Below are positions 20,487-32,046 of a DNA stretch of 64,000 nt, piece by piece; position 1 is the stretch's first letter, and each line of letters begins with the position of its first letter. Below the pieces are notes generated by a model. It ran no database searches. It had not been told where the DNA came from and was given only the letters and a program-made list of their open reading frames with translations. A program made the position numbers and the translations under genes. The DNA is from Mytilus edulis. Its lineage: Eukaryota > Mollusca > Bivalvia > Mytilida > Mytilidae. The stretch covers positions 42,157,289 to 42,221,288 of the forward strand of contig NC_092346.1 of assembly GCF_963676685.1 (NCBI RefSeq). The letters are read 5' to 3'.

Positions 20487-22770
20487 CTTTTATTGCACTA
20501 ATAAGTGTCTGGCGGTTTTGAATGCGAGTTTTTTATTCAGCATTGTTGAAAGCATGTCTTGCAGTTCAATATCGATCAAATCCTCTAAATTTAAATTGTT
20601 TACTTGATATGCGTTGTTGTGAGCCTCTACGATTTCTTCTTGCATTTTTTTCTTTTTCTCATTTCTAGTTTGAAAAATGTCTTTTTCCCACCAATCTGCT
20701 GATTTTTTTAGAATAAGGAAGCTTTGGTCTAGCAATGATTTCAGTGTTAGCATATTCAAGTCTTTTTCTCACTTTGGGAGCATCACAGGGACCGTCCCAT
20801 TTACAAGATTTGCGTTGGTGTATAGTTTTGATTATGTCATTGTTTTTTTCCACACCTTGTCCTGAAAACTTTTTCAAGCAACTATAGTTGACCCTCAAAA
20901 ATATCTGGTCAACTGTGCAATCAGCACTTTTACACTTGTAATAAAAAGATACAGTTGATAAAAATCTGTCCATAACTTGACAACCTTATCTTTTGTATTT
21001 ACATTCAAGACACAACTGTCTTTTAACTTTTCAGGCAGTTTGTTTTAATACTTTTAACTTTTCCAATCAAGTTCTGGACTACCTTTTAGTACCCAAATAT
21101 AAAAAGAAATACCACAACTCTGAATCACTTCTACTAATTTTTCCAGATTTTTACTGTTACATTTAGTTTCTTTTTTATATTTATCATCTTTATCTTTACT
21201 ATCAAACATTAAATTTCTCAAAAGGATGTCACTTATTCTTAGCAGAAGATGAAGTTCAGCAGGGACATAATGATTTACGCTTAATTTAAGCAGAGGTTTG
21301 TGTTTAACACCAAAATTGTTTTTAGACAGACATGACAACTGACAAATTTCCTCATATGATCTAAAAAGTTCTGGGGTATGGTAATAATTCCAACACTTAC
21401 TAATGCCATGTCTGTCATTTTTATGAACTTTGCACCATGGGCATTCAAAATCACCTACTGAACTGCCTAAGCCTAAAAGAATCTGTAAAAACTTCATGTC
21501 CCCTCCTACAAAAAATTCAATTTCATAAGACTTATCATTTATTTTTTACAAATTTATTTTTTACTAAGTTATTTAATTGTTCAAAAAGCTGTTTACAAGT
21601 TTCCTTTAAATTTTCATAATTTTAATCACACTTTATTATGGCAACTGTACTTAGCTGATTATAGGAGAGATTTATATCATCATTTAAAATGGCTAGTGAA
21701 AAAATTACATAATTAGAAATTTTAGAGACTCTAGCACCATCACCTGAAAATTTAATTTGATATTTATCTGAATTTCGGTCCTTATTGATTTTATCTTTTA
21801 TAAGTCTTCAATATCCCTATTTAAGTTTATCATAACGCCTGGTTTGTTTCCTGGAAGTCTTTCGATATGATAAAAGTTATTGATGTCTTCCCTACACTGA
21901 ATTACCAAATATTTTCTGGAAAGATCATCACATATCATGGAAAACTCATGATATGCTGCATCACTTATGCAAAAGTTATCAAGTAAAAAGACAACTTTTT
22001 TAATAAGTCTTTATCCTCAGAGTTTAGATTTGCATAAGAAGTTTTATTTTATTTTTCTGCTGTATCTTCACCTTATACAACAGAGACAAATTTACCCTTA
22101 TCAGATTTTAAGTCTATTTTAAGTGGTTTAAGTCCAAAAGATTCAGAAAATGCCAATGCATGCTCAGAAAAAGTACTGAATGTTTTTAATTTCCTAAATT
22201 GCTGCCATCAAACTTTTTTCCTTTCATTTTCAAACTTTTTAATTATTACATTGCCAATATATTCTAAAATTGATTTATTCCTAGTTTTTAAGTATGTGTT
22301 TTCTTAATGTGGTGACCTCATCTTTCAGATTATTGTTTTCACATTTAACATCGATCAAATGATCGAATAATTCTCTACATTCTTTTCTAAAATAACCTGT
22401 TTGTCATTAAAAGACGTAACTTGAAACTCTAATTCTTGTACATCATACAACTCATTTTTATAAACAACAAAATTGATTGTCTTTTCCAAAAAACATTGTC
22501 TCTGTCTACACTTCTTTGGAATACTGATTATTCTTGAGCACTCAAATTTAAATCTGGCCTCTAACCTACTACATGTTTTAAGTTGTAAAAATGAAAACTG
22601 TGTATTGAACACTTCAACAAATGAAAGGTCATATTTATATGTACATTTTTCAACATTGATTAAAAAAACTAAGTTTGTCTGCTGTCTTTCTCTTTCAGCA
22701 GTAACAACACATCATTATTATTGTTCACTTCAAAGCTACAATGTTCTGGAACAAAACAATGGTTTGGCTG
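20487..22770 (-). pseudogene. Decayed member of an uncharacterised transposase-like family
   Basis: Pieces in all three minus-strand frames, in order, give one family. They are ISDAAYHEFSMICDDL and YHIERLPGNKPG (about 21.9-22.0 kb), KFSGDGARVS (about 21.74 kb) and EFFVGGDMKFLQILLGL (about 21.5 kb). Then come CPWCKVHKNDR, HKPLLKLSVNHYVPAELHLL (about 21.25-21.4 kb) and FSGQGVEKNND (about 20.85 kb), followed by RKSCKWDGPCD. I know this motif series from large multicopy sets of unnamed proteins in cnidarians, molluscs and other invertebrates. The Asp of SGDGA, the Asp of GGD and the Glu of ELH or VEK could be an RNase H-like catalytic triad, which is an inference. Several stops and frameshifts, and a probable deletion near 20.9 kb, make it non-functional. 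Confidence 0.65.
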
Positions 22771-23379
22771 GTTCATTTGCTTTTGAACGAATAACAGTGG
22801 CAGTGGGTGTACCTTTGTAAGGCAAGTTTGGCCGTTTGATATTCTTTCTGTCAACTTTCACGCCAAACTGCCGCTCAATACCATCAGTAGCTGTGTCTTC
22901 AACAAGACCTCTGAATCTTATGTTTGACTTAGACATTCTATAGGTATCAGGGTGAAATACTACATCATATACTCTGCCTTTTGTTTATGTTTGTCAAGAT
23001 CTTCTCTTGGAGGTGAATGTGAGTGAGGTATTGACCAATTAACACCACTTTTGCCATCTGATGAAGTTTGACGTTTTGCAACCGGCTTACCCATCTTGTC
23101 ATTCTGACAGATATTGATGAATGCTTTCACGTTACCATCAACGCTAGTTTTCAAGACATGACCTGGCTGTGGGTGGATAAACTCTACGTCCATACCACGT
23201 TCTTGTTCCATTTGTGCTATCTCTTGTTCATAAAGTTTTGGATTTTCAGGGTTTTGGATTTCCTCGGCATATTCCAAAAACAGCTTCCTGAATTGTTCAT
23301 CTTTTAACGCTTCTCCAATCTTCTTCACCTCGTCTTCTGTTATTTTAAAGTCTTCTTTCTTTTCGGACCCATTCTTCAA
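22770..23379 (-). pseudogene. DNAAF2: Kintoun/DNAAF2 N-terminal (PIH1 domain) fragment, frameshifted
   Basis: Kintoun is a cytoplasmic factor that helps pre-assemble axonemal dynein arms with HSP90/HSP70. From the Met at 23379 the frame encodes FRKLFLEYAEEIQNPEN, EQERGMDVEFIHPQPGHVLK, VKAFINICQNDKMGKP and VNWSIPHSHSPPRED, the first part of the PIH1 domain as in Kintoun. The match resumes in another frame with VVFHPDTYRMSK, IERQFGVKVDRKN and YKGTPTATVIR. The break is a single-base shift at about 22972-22992. Similarity ends near 22770, where the transposase-like family begins, so the rest of the gene is missing. No promoter or intron was identified. It may be a retrocopy, a truncated duplicate or an allele broken by insertion. 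Confidence 0.82.
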
Positions 23380-24050
23380 TTCTTTTGACTGCTACAAAAA
23401 CAAATATTCGTTCGGCTTTTTGCTCCCAAGGAACGCTCTTTCGGAATTTTCTAAATCGATGATAGTAGACGATAAATCTAGAGAACTCAAGCAAAGGGAA
23501 ATAACTCAATTTTGTGTTAAAACCTGCAGGTTCTCGAATTTTCGCTGGAATAATTTTAATCAATTTTATTATTCCACAAATAAAATTTCTGACGTAATAT
23601 GAACATAAAAAAATGATATTACTGTTTTAAATATCTTTTATTTTAACACATTCATTGAATTAGCAAAAATCATATTTTTTGTATTTTTCGTTTTTCAATA
23701 AAAACCTACTTTCATGTCCTAGCCACTTTAAAAACAATGTGTTTGATCTTTGCTAGTATTTTTTTGTGCAGTCAGTACATTGATTTAGATTGAACATTTT
23801 TGAGCAAAGAAACAGATTGTTTTTTAGAAGGATTGATAAGATATTGATTCCTGAATGGTCCAAAACAACCAAAATGGCATGTCCCTAGACCGCCTGTTCA
23901 ACATTCATACCCTAAAATAACGTAGAAAAATGTAGAAATAAATGTTATTTATACTTAATATAAGTTCTTTAATAATTCAAAAGTATGTTAAGAGCTACTA
24001 TATTTTAATAAACAGCTTTTAACATATGATTTTTAATTTCAGAAGGTGTG
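23380..24050. other. Unassigned DNA upstream of the DNAAF2 fragment
   Basis: AT-rich and without a recognisable gene. If the DNAAF2 piece is a genomic duplicate, its 5' UTR would lie here. I could not see a promoter motif that decides this. Confidence 0.4.
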
Positions 24051-24062
24051 TCCTTGACAAAA

Positions 24063-24816
24063 TGTCCACTACGAAACGAAGTCATTAAAATTTGCTAATG
24101 AACAGTTTTATAAAATCAATGTAATTTTTTGTTTGCAAGAGATATAAACATAAGGGTCTTACAAAAGAAGTGATGCTTTCATAACGGCAATTAAATTGTT
24201 GGTAAGAAGAATTGAACACATCAAATGGACCAGAGTGATACCGTATTTTTGTTAATGTCCACTACGAAACGGGTCAAATCTCCTTCAGTATCTGGTTTTA
24301 AAATTATGAAAAAAATATCAGTGTACAGCTTAATACATGCTTTGATGAATACAATCAGTCTTGTTACTATTGCAATATAGGGATTGTGGGGGAAAAATAA
24401 AACATGTAAATATGTCCCCTACGAAACGGACCCCTACGAAACAAGTATGGGAGAAAAACGTTTCATAGTGGACACTACCACTACCATGCAGTCTTTTTTT
24501 ACTCTTTTATCAATTATATTCGTGCTAAACAAATAACAAGGGTTAGTTTCATGTAATTTTTATTATGCTTTTATTAAAATGGAATAAGGTTGTCAACTAC
24601 GAAACGCATCAAAATGTCTACTACGCAACATGAGTTGTACCTTCATGTGTGAAGTACTGTCTAATCTTTATCGATAAAAACTGGTTCTCCAATTCAGAAA
24701 AAAATGAGATTTTTCTAGTATATAAAGTAAACAAACTTGAATGTCTATAGGAAACATTTAAAATTGCAAAATTATGTGTGTCTAGAAGCTGTTTCGTTTT
24801 TGTCCCCTATGAAACA
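24063..24816 (+). repeat. Cluster of a 14-16 bp motif, consensus TGTCCCCTACGAAACG
   Basis: Plus-strand copies lie at 24063-24078, 24256-24271, 24413-24428, 24428-24442, 24591-24606, 24615-24629 (ACGCAAC variant) and 24801-24816 (ATGAAAC variant). There is one minus-strand copy at 24459-24474. The core is CTACGAAAC, preceded by TGTCC or TGTC. Spacing is irregular and the intervening DNA is not repeated, so this is not a simple tandem repeat. Meaning unknown. Confidence 0.7.
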
Positions 24817-24906
24817 GTACACAAATTATGAAAACAATATCATTTTAAAGAGTATTTAAGATTGCACTTTTTGTTTACAAACAGGTCTATAATTATAGAG
24901 GTATTC

Positions 24907-25389
24907 AAAAAGGGGGACGAAAGATACCAAAGGGACAGTCAAACTCATAAATCTAAAACAAACTGACAACGCCATGGCTAAAAATGAAAAGGACAAACAA
25001 ACAAGAGCACACACGACACAACATAGAAAACTAAAGAATAAACAACACGAACCCCACCAAAAAACTAGGGGTGATCTCAGGTGCTCCGGAAGGGTAAGCA
25101 GATCCTGCTCCACATGTGGCACCCGTCGTGTTGCTTATGTGATAACAAATCCGGTAAATAGTCTAATTCGGTAGATCACATTCATGAAAGGGAAGGGGAT
25201 TGTAGTTACGACGTAAGGAACATATCCGATATCATTTGTGAAACGGTTATTCCATAACGGTCAACCAACTCGTGATGGCGTCCGTAAAATTTACGAAGGG
25301 ATGATTTCAACTTCACCATTTGGAACTCTTGGTTTAATAGCTTCCTTGTGAGCAGCAAACCTTCTGTCAAGAAAATCATGATAGGAGAT
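24907..25389 (-). mobile_element. 5'-truncated PLE fragment
   Basis: Matches the 3' end of the PLE at 4514-5000 from GGGGGACGAAAGATACCAAA through the 3' UTR into the RT gene. The minus-strand frame ending at 25206 encodes GLLLTRKLLNQEFQ and YGRHHELVDRYGITVSQM. Similarity stops near 25389, after GAAAATCATGATAGGA. More bases differ from the 4.5 kb copy than between the two pseudo-LTRs, so it is an independent, somewhat older insertion. Confidence 0.88.
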
Positions 25390-25703
25390 TCAAAATAACT
25401 CTTGAAATTTAACATGTAAAATTTTAGACAAGTTGATTTTCCATTTGTTTTAGGTCTGAAAGTTACGCTTATATTGAAAAACGCCCATTTATAGATATAA
25501 TAACAACTGAATAATAAAAAGTTGTGCATATCTTTAAAAAATTACTTAAATTTAAATTCTTCAGAAAACTACTATTATCCATTCAGTATACAAAGCAATA
25601 ATATATATAAATCATAGCTAGAACATTTCATATAAATTATTAAATATTGTCAACAATACAGCATTTCAAGATATACAAAGAAATCAACAATAGTGTTCTT
25701 CGC
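25390..25703. other. AT-rich spacer before the tandem array
   Basis: No gene or repeat recognised. Similarity to the array units begins abruptly at ATGGCAAGCCGTTGTGG (25704). Confidence 0.5.
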
Positions 25704-25734
25704 ATGGCAAGCCGTTGTGGAATTTATTCCCTAT

Positions 25735-25895
25735 TTATTAACATTAATAAATCATTTATTTATATTAAAAAATTCGTTTTTTAATATTACAAATTTATTT
25801 TTTAATAATGATTAATCGATTTTTTTAATATTAAAAATACTGTCATTTTTTAATATTAATAAATGAATATTTAATATTAAAAAATCAACATCATT
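25735..25895. repeat. AT-rich block of TTTTTAATATTAA palindromic motifs (unit 1 example)
   Basis: Short units of the form ATTTTTTAATATTAATAAAT, partly self-complementary, are repeated many times. Equivalent blocks begin each unit near 31665, 37890, 42660, 47310, 52105, 56875 and 62225. Their copy number differs between units. Such DNA melts easily and could be a scaffold-attachment or replication-related region, but that is speculation. Confidence 0.7.
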
Positions 25896-27075
25896 GTTAC
25901 TTTAGCGTTTAATATAAGGCAAACCAATCATTATCTGTCAAACGCTTAAATGATGATTATTGGACAAGTCGGTCTGGAGAAATTTTGGACCGACTATGTT
26001 AAGTCAACTCGGACGATCTGATATCGACCCAGACAAGTAATTAAGGAAAGTTCGAACTATTTAATGAATATAAACCATTACATATTGAATTTTGAATGAA
26101 ATTTTCTTTTAAAATCCAGCATTAAATTTGCAAAAATAATTTCAAAGTATAATTTGATTCATGTGAATGGACTCAATCCTACGGAAGCGTATTAGGAACA
26201 AAACAGATTAGCATTGACCGATATTTGGCAAACATATAGACTAAGCAACTCTTTCGTATGGCAAGCCGTTATGGAATTTATTCAGTGTACTACTGAATGT
26301 AATTTTTTTACTCTTCTGGTGATAGCAATGTGGTTAAATATTCTGCATTGCCCCTATCAGAGCTTTGAAAAGATCTATTGATATCAATATTTAAGTTCAT
26401 GAAAAAATCAAAACATAGTGTCACATTCATGTTTACCACTGACTAAATTCTCGATCGATTTATTTACTTCGGCCAACAAAAGCGATTTGTAGATATATAT
26501 TTTTTTTGTTAGTCAAATAGGACACGGAATTTCAACCCTTCCATTTTTCACATTTCAAATATCTGTAATACGATTTCCGTAACCTGAAGTCTGGACTAAG
26601 CAGACATACAAACTATTAGTCCCATGCATGCAGTTACCTTGTTTCTTCTATCAAAAATTTGACGTGTCTAGGTTAAACTAGTAGTACAGTGACACGATAT
26701 TTCTTTATAGCAATATAAAGAATAAGGAGGTGTTATGTGGTAATATATGATTGCCAATAAGACAACTATTCCACCAAAGTTCAAATGAATTGGGCGTGAG
26801 CAATTATAGACAACTGTTCGTCCATCAACAATAAGAAAAATAAAGGGACATAGTAAAAAATAAAATGGGCACATTTGTTTCGAAGTCGAACTTTTGACAT
26901 GTCAAATCTAAAAATTTCGACTTTAACTCAAATGCTTGACTTTTCAAATCTCGAAATTTAGACTGTCATGGGGCCCAGCTTGTCTGGTAAAACAGTCGTT
27001 GGACGTCAGAGTTTTCTCGTACTATAAAATCCAGTGCCCTCGTTGACCATGCCTACTATTATTTATCTACTACAG

Positions 27076-27165
27076 AATTCCCCACATCAAGTTACAGTGC
27101 TAATGACGTTGGTTATACTGTTGAATGTGATCACGATTATTCCTGTTGCTAACAGACAAATGCAG
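27076..27165 (+). pseudogene. Exon-like 90-nt segment, possible sushi/CCP domain relic (unit 1)
   Basis: A TCTACTACAG acceptor and a GCAG|GTGAAA donor enclose 90 nt encoding SYSANDVGYTVECDHDY. In a shifted frame it continues as PVANRQMQ. The pattern VGYTVECDxGY..PVANRQM resembles the middle of a complement-control (sushi) module. All units share the same frame break, so it decayed before amplification. The family call is tentative. Confidence 0.3.
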
Positions 27166-29789
27166 GTGAAATTCAAAATTTAACAAAAGTTTTAAACGAA
27201 ATTTTTTTATTTAAATTCACAATCTTCTAATTCTGTAGACTGTACTTCCTTTGACAAACTCTCAACAAATCTTGTCATTAATTATGACACATATCTACCT
27301 TATACAGTTCTATAGGAATGTAGGAGATGGAAACTATTTTTTCTCACTCTCTAAGTTTAATCATAAAAGCAGACTTGAGTCTGAGTGATACATTTAGGTA
27401 TATATTGTATGCTCCCATATTGTCCAACATTGGATTTTATGGGAAGATGGAGTTATGATAACCCATGATAATGCCATGACTTTTGATAGGAATATAGAGT
27501 ATGTTACTTGGAAGTATGTGGGAAATTCAAGCTGCTGACACATTATTTGGATGCAATATAAATAATTGCCTCCCGCAGTCGCCTTTATATTTTATGCGTC
27601 AGTTTAAACCTGATCAAAACATTTTCACTCTACCCAATACTTTTATCAGGTGCATATTTCACCCTATTAAAGCAATAAACACTGATGGCTATAACGTCAC
27701 AGTACCCAAATTGCACTTAGTACCCAAATTGCACTTAGTACCCAATTTGCACCTATTCAACAAAAACAGCTGCGGAAATCTTACAAATTTTCTTTGAGAC
27801 GAAACAATCTGTATTGTTATGATCTGACATTATACACATCTTTCAACATAGGTTACTATATTTAAATATACACAAATCGTTCACAGTGAGAATATATCAA
27901 CAGATGAAGCATTCTCGGGAAAAAGTAAATCTACGAAAACGTCATGGTCGTCACCATGCGAAGTTATCTAATTATTATCTTTTATAAATGAGCAAATTAA
28001 ATTTCTAACAAGCATTCATTTCTTTAAAACAAATAATAGTAAGCATGGAATAATGTCAAATTATTCGATATATTTGAGGAAATAAAACAAAACATCTGTA
28101 ACAGTTAATTGATTTTTTACGATGAGAAAATAAACATGTAATGATGAATGGAATTTGGTTACTGATCCCATTACAGAATAATGGATCGTTTGGAGGTCAG
28201 TCCCACCAAAATGTTGAAAATGTGTACATTTAATTTTTTTTTAGCTTCTCTTTATGTGAAAGTGGTACCTTTTTGGTCAATATTTATGTGTTGCGTCTGA
28301 ATATGAATTGTAACACTTTATAGTGACTGACCAGGTCAAACAAATACTTCTCAAGAAACATGCAGAAAAAGAAGACAACTTGGAACAGCACCAGCCATGA
28401 CTCTATGTATGAATAAAAACTCAGATCGGAATAGCATGGACGATATGTTAGTTATATGTCCTTGTAAAAAGTAAGGAAAGCTATCAATACATTTGTAATT
28501 CTACAGATAATGCAATTTTATCATGTTTATCACACATTTTCTGTTCAAATTTTCACACAATCAGAGAATCGTTCAAAAAGGCTAAACTAACTTTTTATTA
28601 CTGAAAGTTTCAAACAATGGCAAGTGTTTCATTCACCAAATAACTTGCGCGTTTCTGCGAAATATCAATGTGCAATTTTGTGAATTAAAGGGAAAGAAGA
28701 TCCTTTAGCGGTGCACTCGCCCATGTCAATTGCTAACTGACCCAATATATATTCTTTATCATGACCAGTCCACTGATACTGACGTCGACATTATCAAAGA
28801 GTACACATCAAAGGTAAAATGCACAAATATCCGATATAAAAAATTACACACCCTGTTTCGTGTGTATCTCCTGCCATATCAGTAGTTGTAGCATTTATAT
28901 ATAAATGAAAAATAATGTAAAAATGGTAAATTTTTGGAGAAAAACCTCAAAAAGTATGGAAAAAACAAACCCAAAAATGTTGTTTTATGCCCCTGACTCC
29001 TAAACTGTTGGTACCATAACCCCCAAAATCAATTTTAACCTTCTTATTGTGTATTGAACCTTCTGATAAAATGTCATCGAGATCCATTCACTTAAACTAA
29101 AGTTATTGTTCGGAAACCAAATGTGTCTTCGGACAACAACGACGACATGATAGCAATAGTTAAAAGCAAATTTTTGACATGTTCCCCATTTCCATTCTCA
29201 ATTTTATTTTGCCGTAGTTTAAAAACTTGAAAAGTAAGTTAATAAAACAAAATTCAAGAAATGACAGAAAACTAACTCTGAATTATTACATTCAATTGAT
29301 GTAGAAACCCCAAAACAGAAGATGACCAGGAATACATTTATACTGCTGAGCAGTGATCTCCCCTCAAATTTTAAATAGCATCCTAGAAAATTGCAAAATC
29401 TTTAGATTATCAACTTAACAATCCTGTTTATGGTTCCTTACACTAAGATGAAAATAAAACAAAATCTGATCAAAACATTATTCTAAACAGGCTCATTGTA
29501 AATTCGAACTCTTCTTTTAACAATCAGAATGATCCTCTTGCTGATCACATATATATGAGATGCAGGAAACTGGGAATATAATATGAACATCCAGTTAATT
29601 TAGAAATTAAAAATAAATTAACAATACAAAATAAAAAAAAACCAGCTACAACTTTTAAATATTGATGAAAAAGATATTTCAAATCCTTTACCTTTTCATG
29701 AAAATCAACAAAAAATTAATTTAATAAAGTTATGGATTGTATAACAGTATTCATAGTTTTGAAATTAAACAAATGTCTTATTGTTTTAA

Positions 29790-30389
29790 GGTAGACCATA
29801 GGTATATATTTCCTCAGATAGATTTTTTTTATGCTTTCCCAAAATAAAGATTTGTCTATGATTTTTCCAAAAGTATAATAAAAAGTATGAGTCACCGTGC
29901 TATTTTTCAAAATACGGGTAGTACGAAATTGCTCAAATTTGCTTAGATTGTTCATGAAAAAAACACATGTTTGTGCATAAAAAGAAATCTATGAGATTAT
30001 AATATATGATATAATTTTGAACTAAAATATGAGAAGATAGGTTTTATAATATGCTTTAATAAAATTAAAAGAAATAAATGGTGTCACCGAACTTGTTTTC
30101 TTGCTACAAGTGAAAAATTTCCCTATCAGTCACGTATGAATCTTTTACTAAAAGAGTTATCTCCACTGAAATGGCCAAGTTGAAAACATTATTCTAAAAA
30201 CACAAATATTTGGTATTTATTTAAACATTTTGAATAATGCAATAATTCATCAACTTTTCTTTCTATAAATAAGCAGTCTAACCTATAAATTGCCAATCTG
30301 TCTCTAAATTTGCAGATTTGGGCAAGGATCTAGACCGATTGTGTACTGTGATTGTACAATCCAAGATGGCGGTATACCATGAATATACC
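29790..30389. mobile_element. Old TTAA-flanked MITE in unit 1
   Basis: TTAA at 29786-29789 and 30390-30393 flank 600 bp with inverted ends GGTAGACCATAGGTATA and TATACCATGAATATACC. Inner segments (GTGTCACCG, ACGGGTAGTACG, CAATCCAAGATGGCGG) are related to the younger MITE at 60949-61540. A TTAA duplication is typical of piggyBac-type elements. The relic is present in every unit and truncated by deletion in units 3-7. Confidence 0.65.
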
Positions 30390-30523
30390 TTAAATTTTGT
30401 AAAATTTGCAAAGAAAGAAAAATTGATATGAAAATGGCACAAGGTAATGAATGTATGCATTGTCATTTAAAATCACCAATAAATTCATTTTCAGCAGAAA
30501 ACAGTAAGGGAGCAGCCATTTAG

Positions 30524-30760
30524 CTTCAAAAGGGGGAGGTATGGTTTTTTGTTTGAGTCAGATTTGTTTCATGGAAGCGATTCAATGCTATCAATCAAAA
30601 TTCTTTGGTCGAAATTCAACAATAGAAGGTATGGGTAAAATCTGGATTCAGAATACATTTGTTTGTCCTCTGCTTGAACAGAATAGTTTTCTTCTCATCG
30701 ATTTGGGAATCAGAATATTTTTTTTAAGAAAAATACCATACCACCTCCTGCCTTTTGAAG
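30524..30760. mobile_element. 237-bp element with long terminal inverted repeats (unit 1)
   Basis: CTTCAAAAGGGGGAGGTATG at the left pairs with the reverse complement of ACCACCTCCTGCCTTTTGAAG at the right, extending about 28 bp with small gaps. Copies lie at the same place in each unit (for example about 36755-36990, 41519-41755 and 60490-60726). No target duplication was recognised. Confidence 0.6.
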
Positions 30761-30812
30761 TTCTATGATCGTTCCCTAAACATTTTCCATCTGAACTTAT
30801 TATTTTACTTTA

Positions 30813-30900
30813 GACAAAAACAATATGTAGGACATTCGTCCTGAACATGCATGAAATATTTGCCACTGGACGTTAAGCAACCAACAATCAATCAATATAT
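30813..30900 (+). mobile_element. SINE/LINE-like 3' tail ending in (CAAT)n (unit 1)
   Basis: GCCACTGGACGTTAAGCAAC followed by CAACAATCAATCAATATAT has the form of a molluscan retroposon tail with a short terminal repeat. It occurs in all seven complete units just left of the ATGTAAC cluster. The head of the element was not identified. Confidence 0.45.
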
Positions 30901-30978
30901 AGGACATAGTCTTGGTATAAAGCTGGCATTTAAGGTAGCGCCTTCCTCATATTCATATCTAGCGTACATTGTAGTCCT

Positions 30979-31135
30979 TAATGTAACATTAATAACGTAA
31001 TGTAACCGTTGACGCAAATTAATGTTACATTTGTAATTAATCGGTTCCTTTCCCAACCATGTATTCCGGCAATTAGTCTCCAATGTAACAATATTTTTTT
31101 TTATATTATTGTTACATTTCCATGTAACCATAACC
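30979..31135. promoter_or_regulatory. Cluster of ATGTAAC/GTTACAT motifs with hairpin, upstream of tRNA-like gene
   Basis: About seven copies of ATGTAAC in both orientations lie within 160 bp. The last part forms an inverted repeat AATGTAACAATA...TATTGTTACATT around a T-rich loop. The cluster recurs about 250-400 bp before the tRNA-like gene in each unit. Any regulatory role is inferred from position only. Confidence 0.4.
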
Positions 31136-31388
31136 AGTGCCTAATGTTTTGACCTTATATTGGAAAAGGTGACGTGGATGAATTGATGAGACCTCGATTG
31201 TTAACAAAAATTAACCTTTTTGCACTTAACTGGGTGGTGCAAAATTGGTCGTATGAAAAGAAAGTGAAATCCAATATTGAATACGATTCCTTGCAATTGG
31301 TTAAATTTTGATACTTTTTATGATCTTTTTTCACTTTTAGCAAAAAACCATAGCTATATGAATTGAAATTTCACAAATCCAAACAAGA

Positions 31389-31460
31389 GCCTCCATAGCT
31401 CAGTGGTTAGAGCACTGGTTTAAAAATCAGGGGTCGTGAGTTCGATCCTCACTGGGGGCT
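31389..31460 (+). tRNA. tRNA-Thr-like gene, unit 1 (A-rich anticodon loop)
   Basis: Acceptor GCCTCCA pairs with TGGGGGC, the D arm is GCTC-AGTGGTTA-GAGC and the T arm is GTGAG-TTCGATC-CTCAC. The arms match eukaryotic tRNA-Thr(UGU), whose anticodon arm would be CTGGT-CTTGTAA-ACCAG. Here that arm is CTGGT-TTAAAA-ATCAG, with a six-base loop and no Thr anticodon. A box TAGCTCAGTGG and B box GTTCGATCC look intact. A T run follows about 50 nt downstream, after a small TTGAT/ATCAA hairpin. Probably a pseudo-tRNA or tRNA-derived RNA gene. Confidence 0.7.
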
Positions 31461-32046
31461 TCTTGCTAAGCATTCGTTGATTAACGGACATCAATGAAGT
31501 TTAGCTTTTTTTATCGGTGAATATGATTTTGTTTACTTCCCCTAAGTTTTAGTATGATGCCAAGGTTATTCATACAACATTGGGAGCTGAGTGAAATACA
31601 TTGACACAAAATATTGTAGGTTATAAAACCTGACTTAATGGCAAGCCGTTGTGGAATTTATTTCCCTATTTATTAATATTAATGAATCATTTATTAATAT
31701 TAAAAACTGATTTTTTAATATTACAAAATCATTTTTTAATATTAATAAATCGATTTTTAACATTAAAAAATACTTTCATTTTTTAATATTAATAAATGAA
31801 TTAAAAAATCATTTTTTAATATTAAATATTCAGTCTGATTTTCTAATATTAAATATTCAGTCTGATTATTCAATATTAATAAATGAATTTTCAATATTAA
31901 AAAATCATTATAAAAAATAATTTTTTAATATTAAATAAATCAACATCAATGTTACCTTAGCGTTTAATATAAGGCAAACCAATCATGATCTGTCAATCGC
32001 TTAATGATGATTATTGAACAAGAAATTTTGGACCGACTATGTTAAG

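Larger units (their letters stand above)
25704..31637 (+). repeat. Tandem array unit 1 (5.9 kb, long/ancestral layout)
   Basis: Order along the unit: GGCAAGCCGTTGTGG box, AT-rich block of TTAATATTAA palindromes (25735-25890), exon-like segment at 27076, about 2.6 kb of unique unit sequence, TTAA-type MITE relic (29790-30389), 237-bp hairpin element (30524-30760), SINE-like tail (30813-30900), ATGTAAC cluster, tRNA-like gene (31389-31460). A second GGCAAGCCGTT box occurs at 26271. Unit 1 lacks the deletions typical of units 3-6 and is the left edge of the array. Confidence 0.85.
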
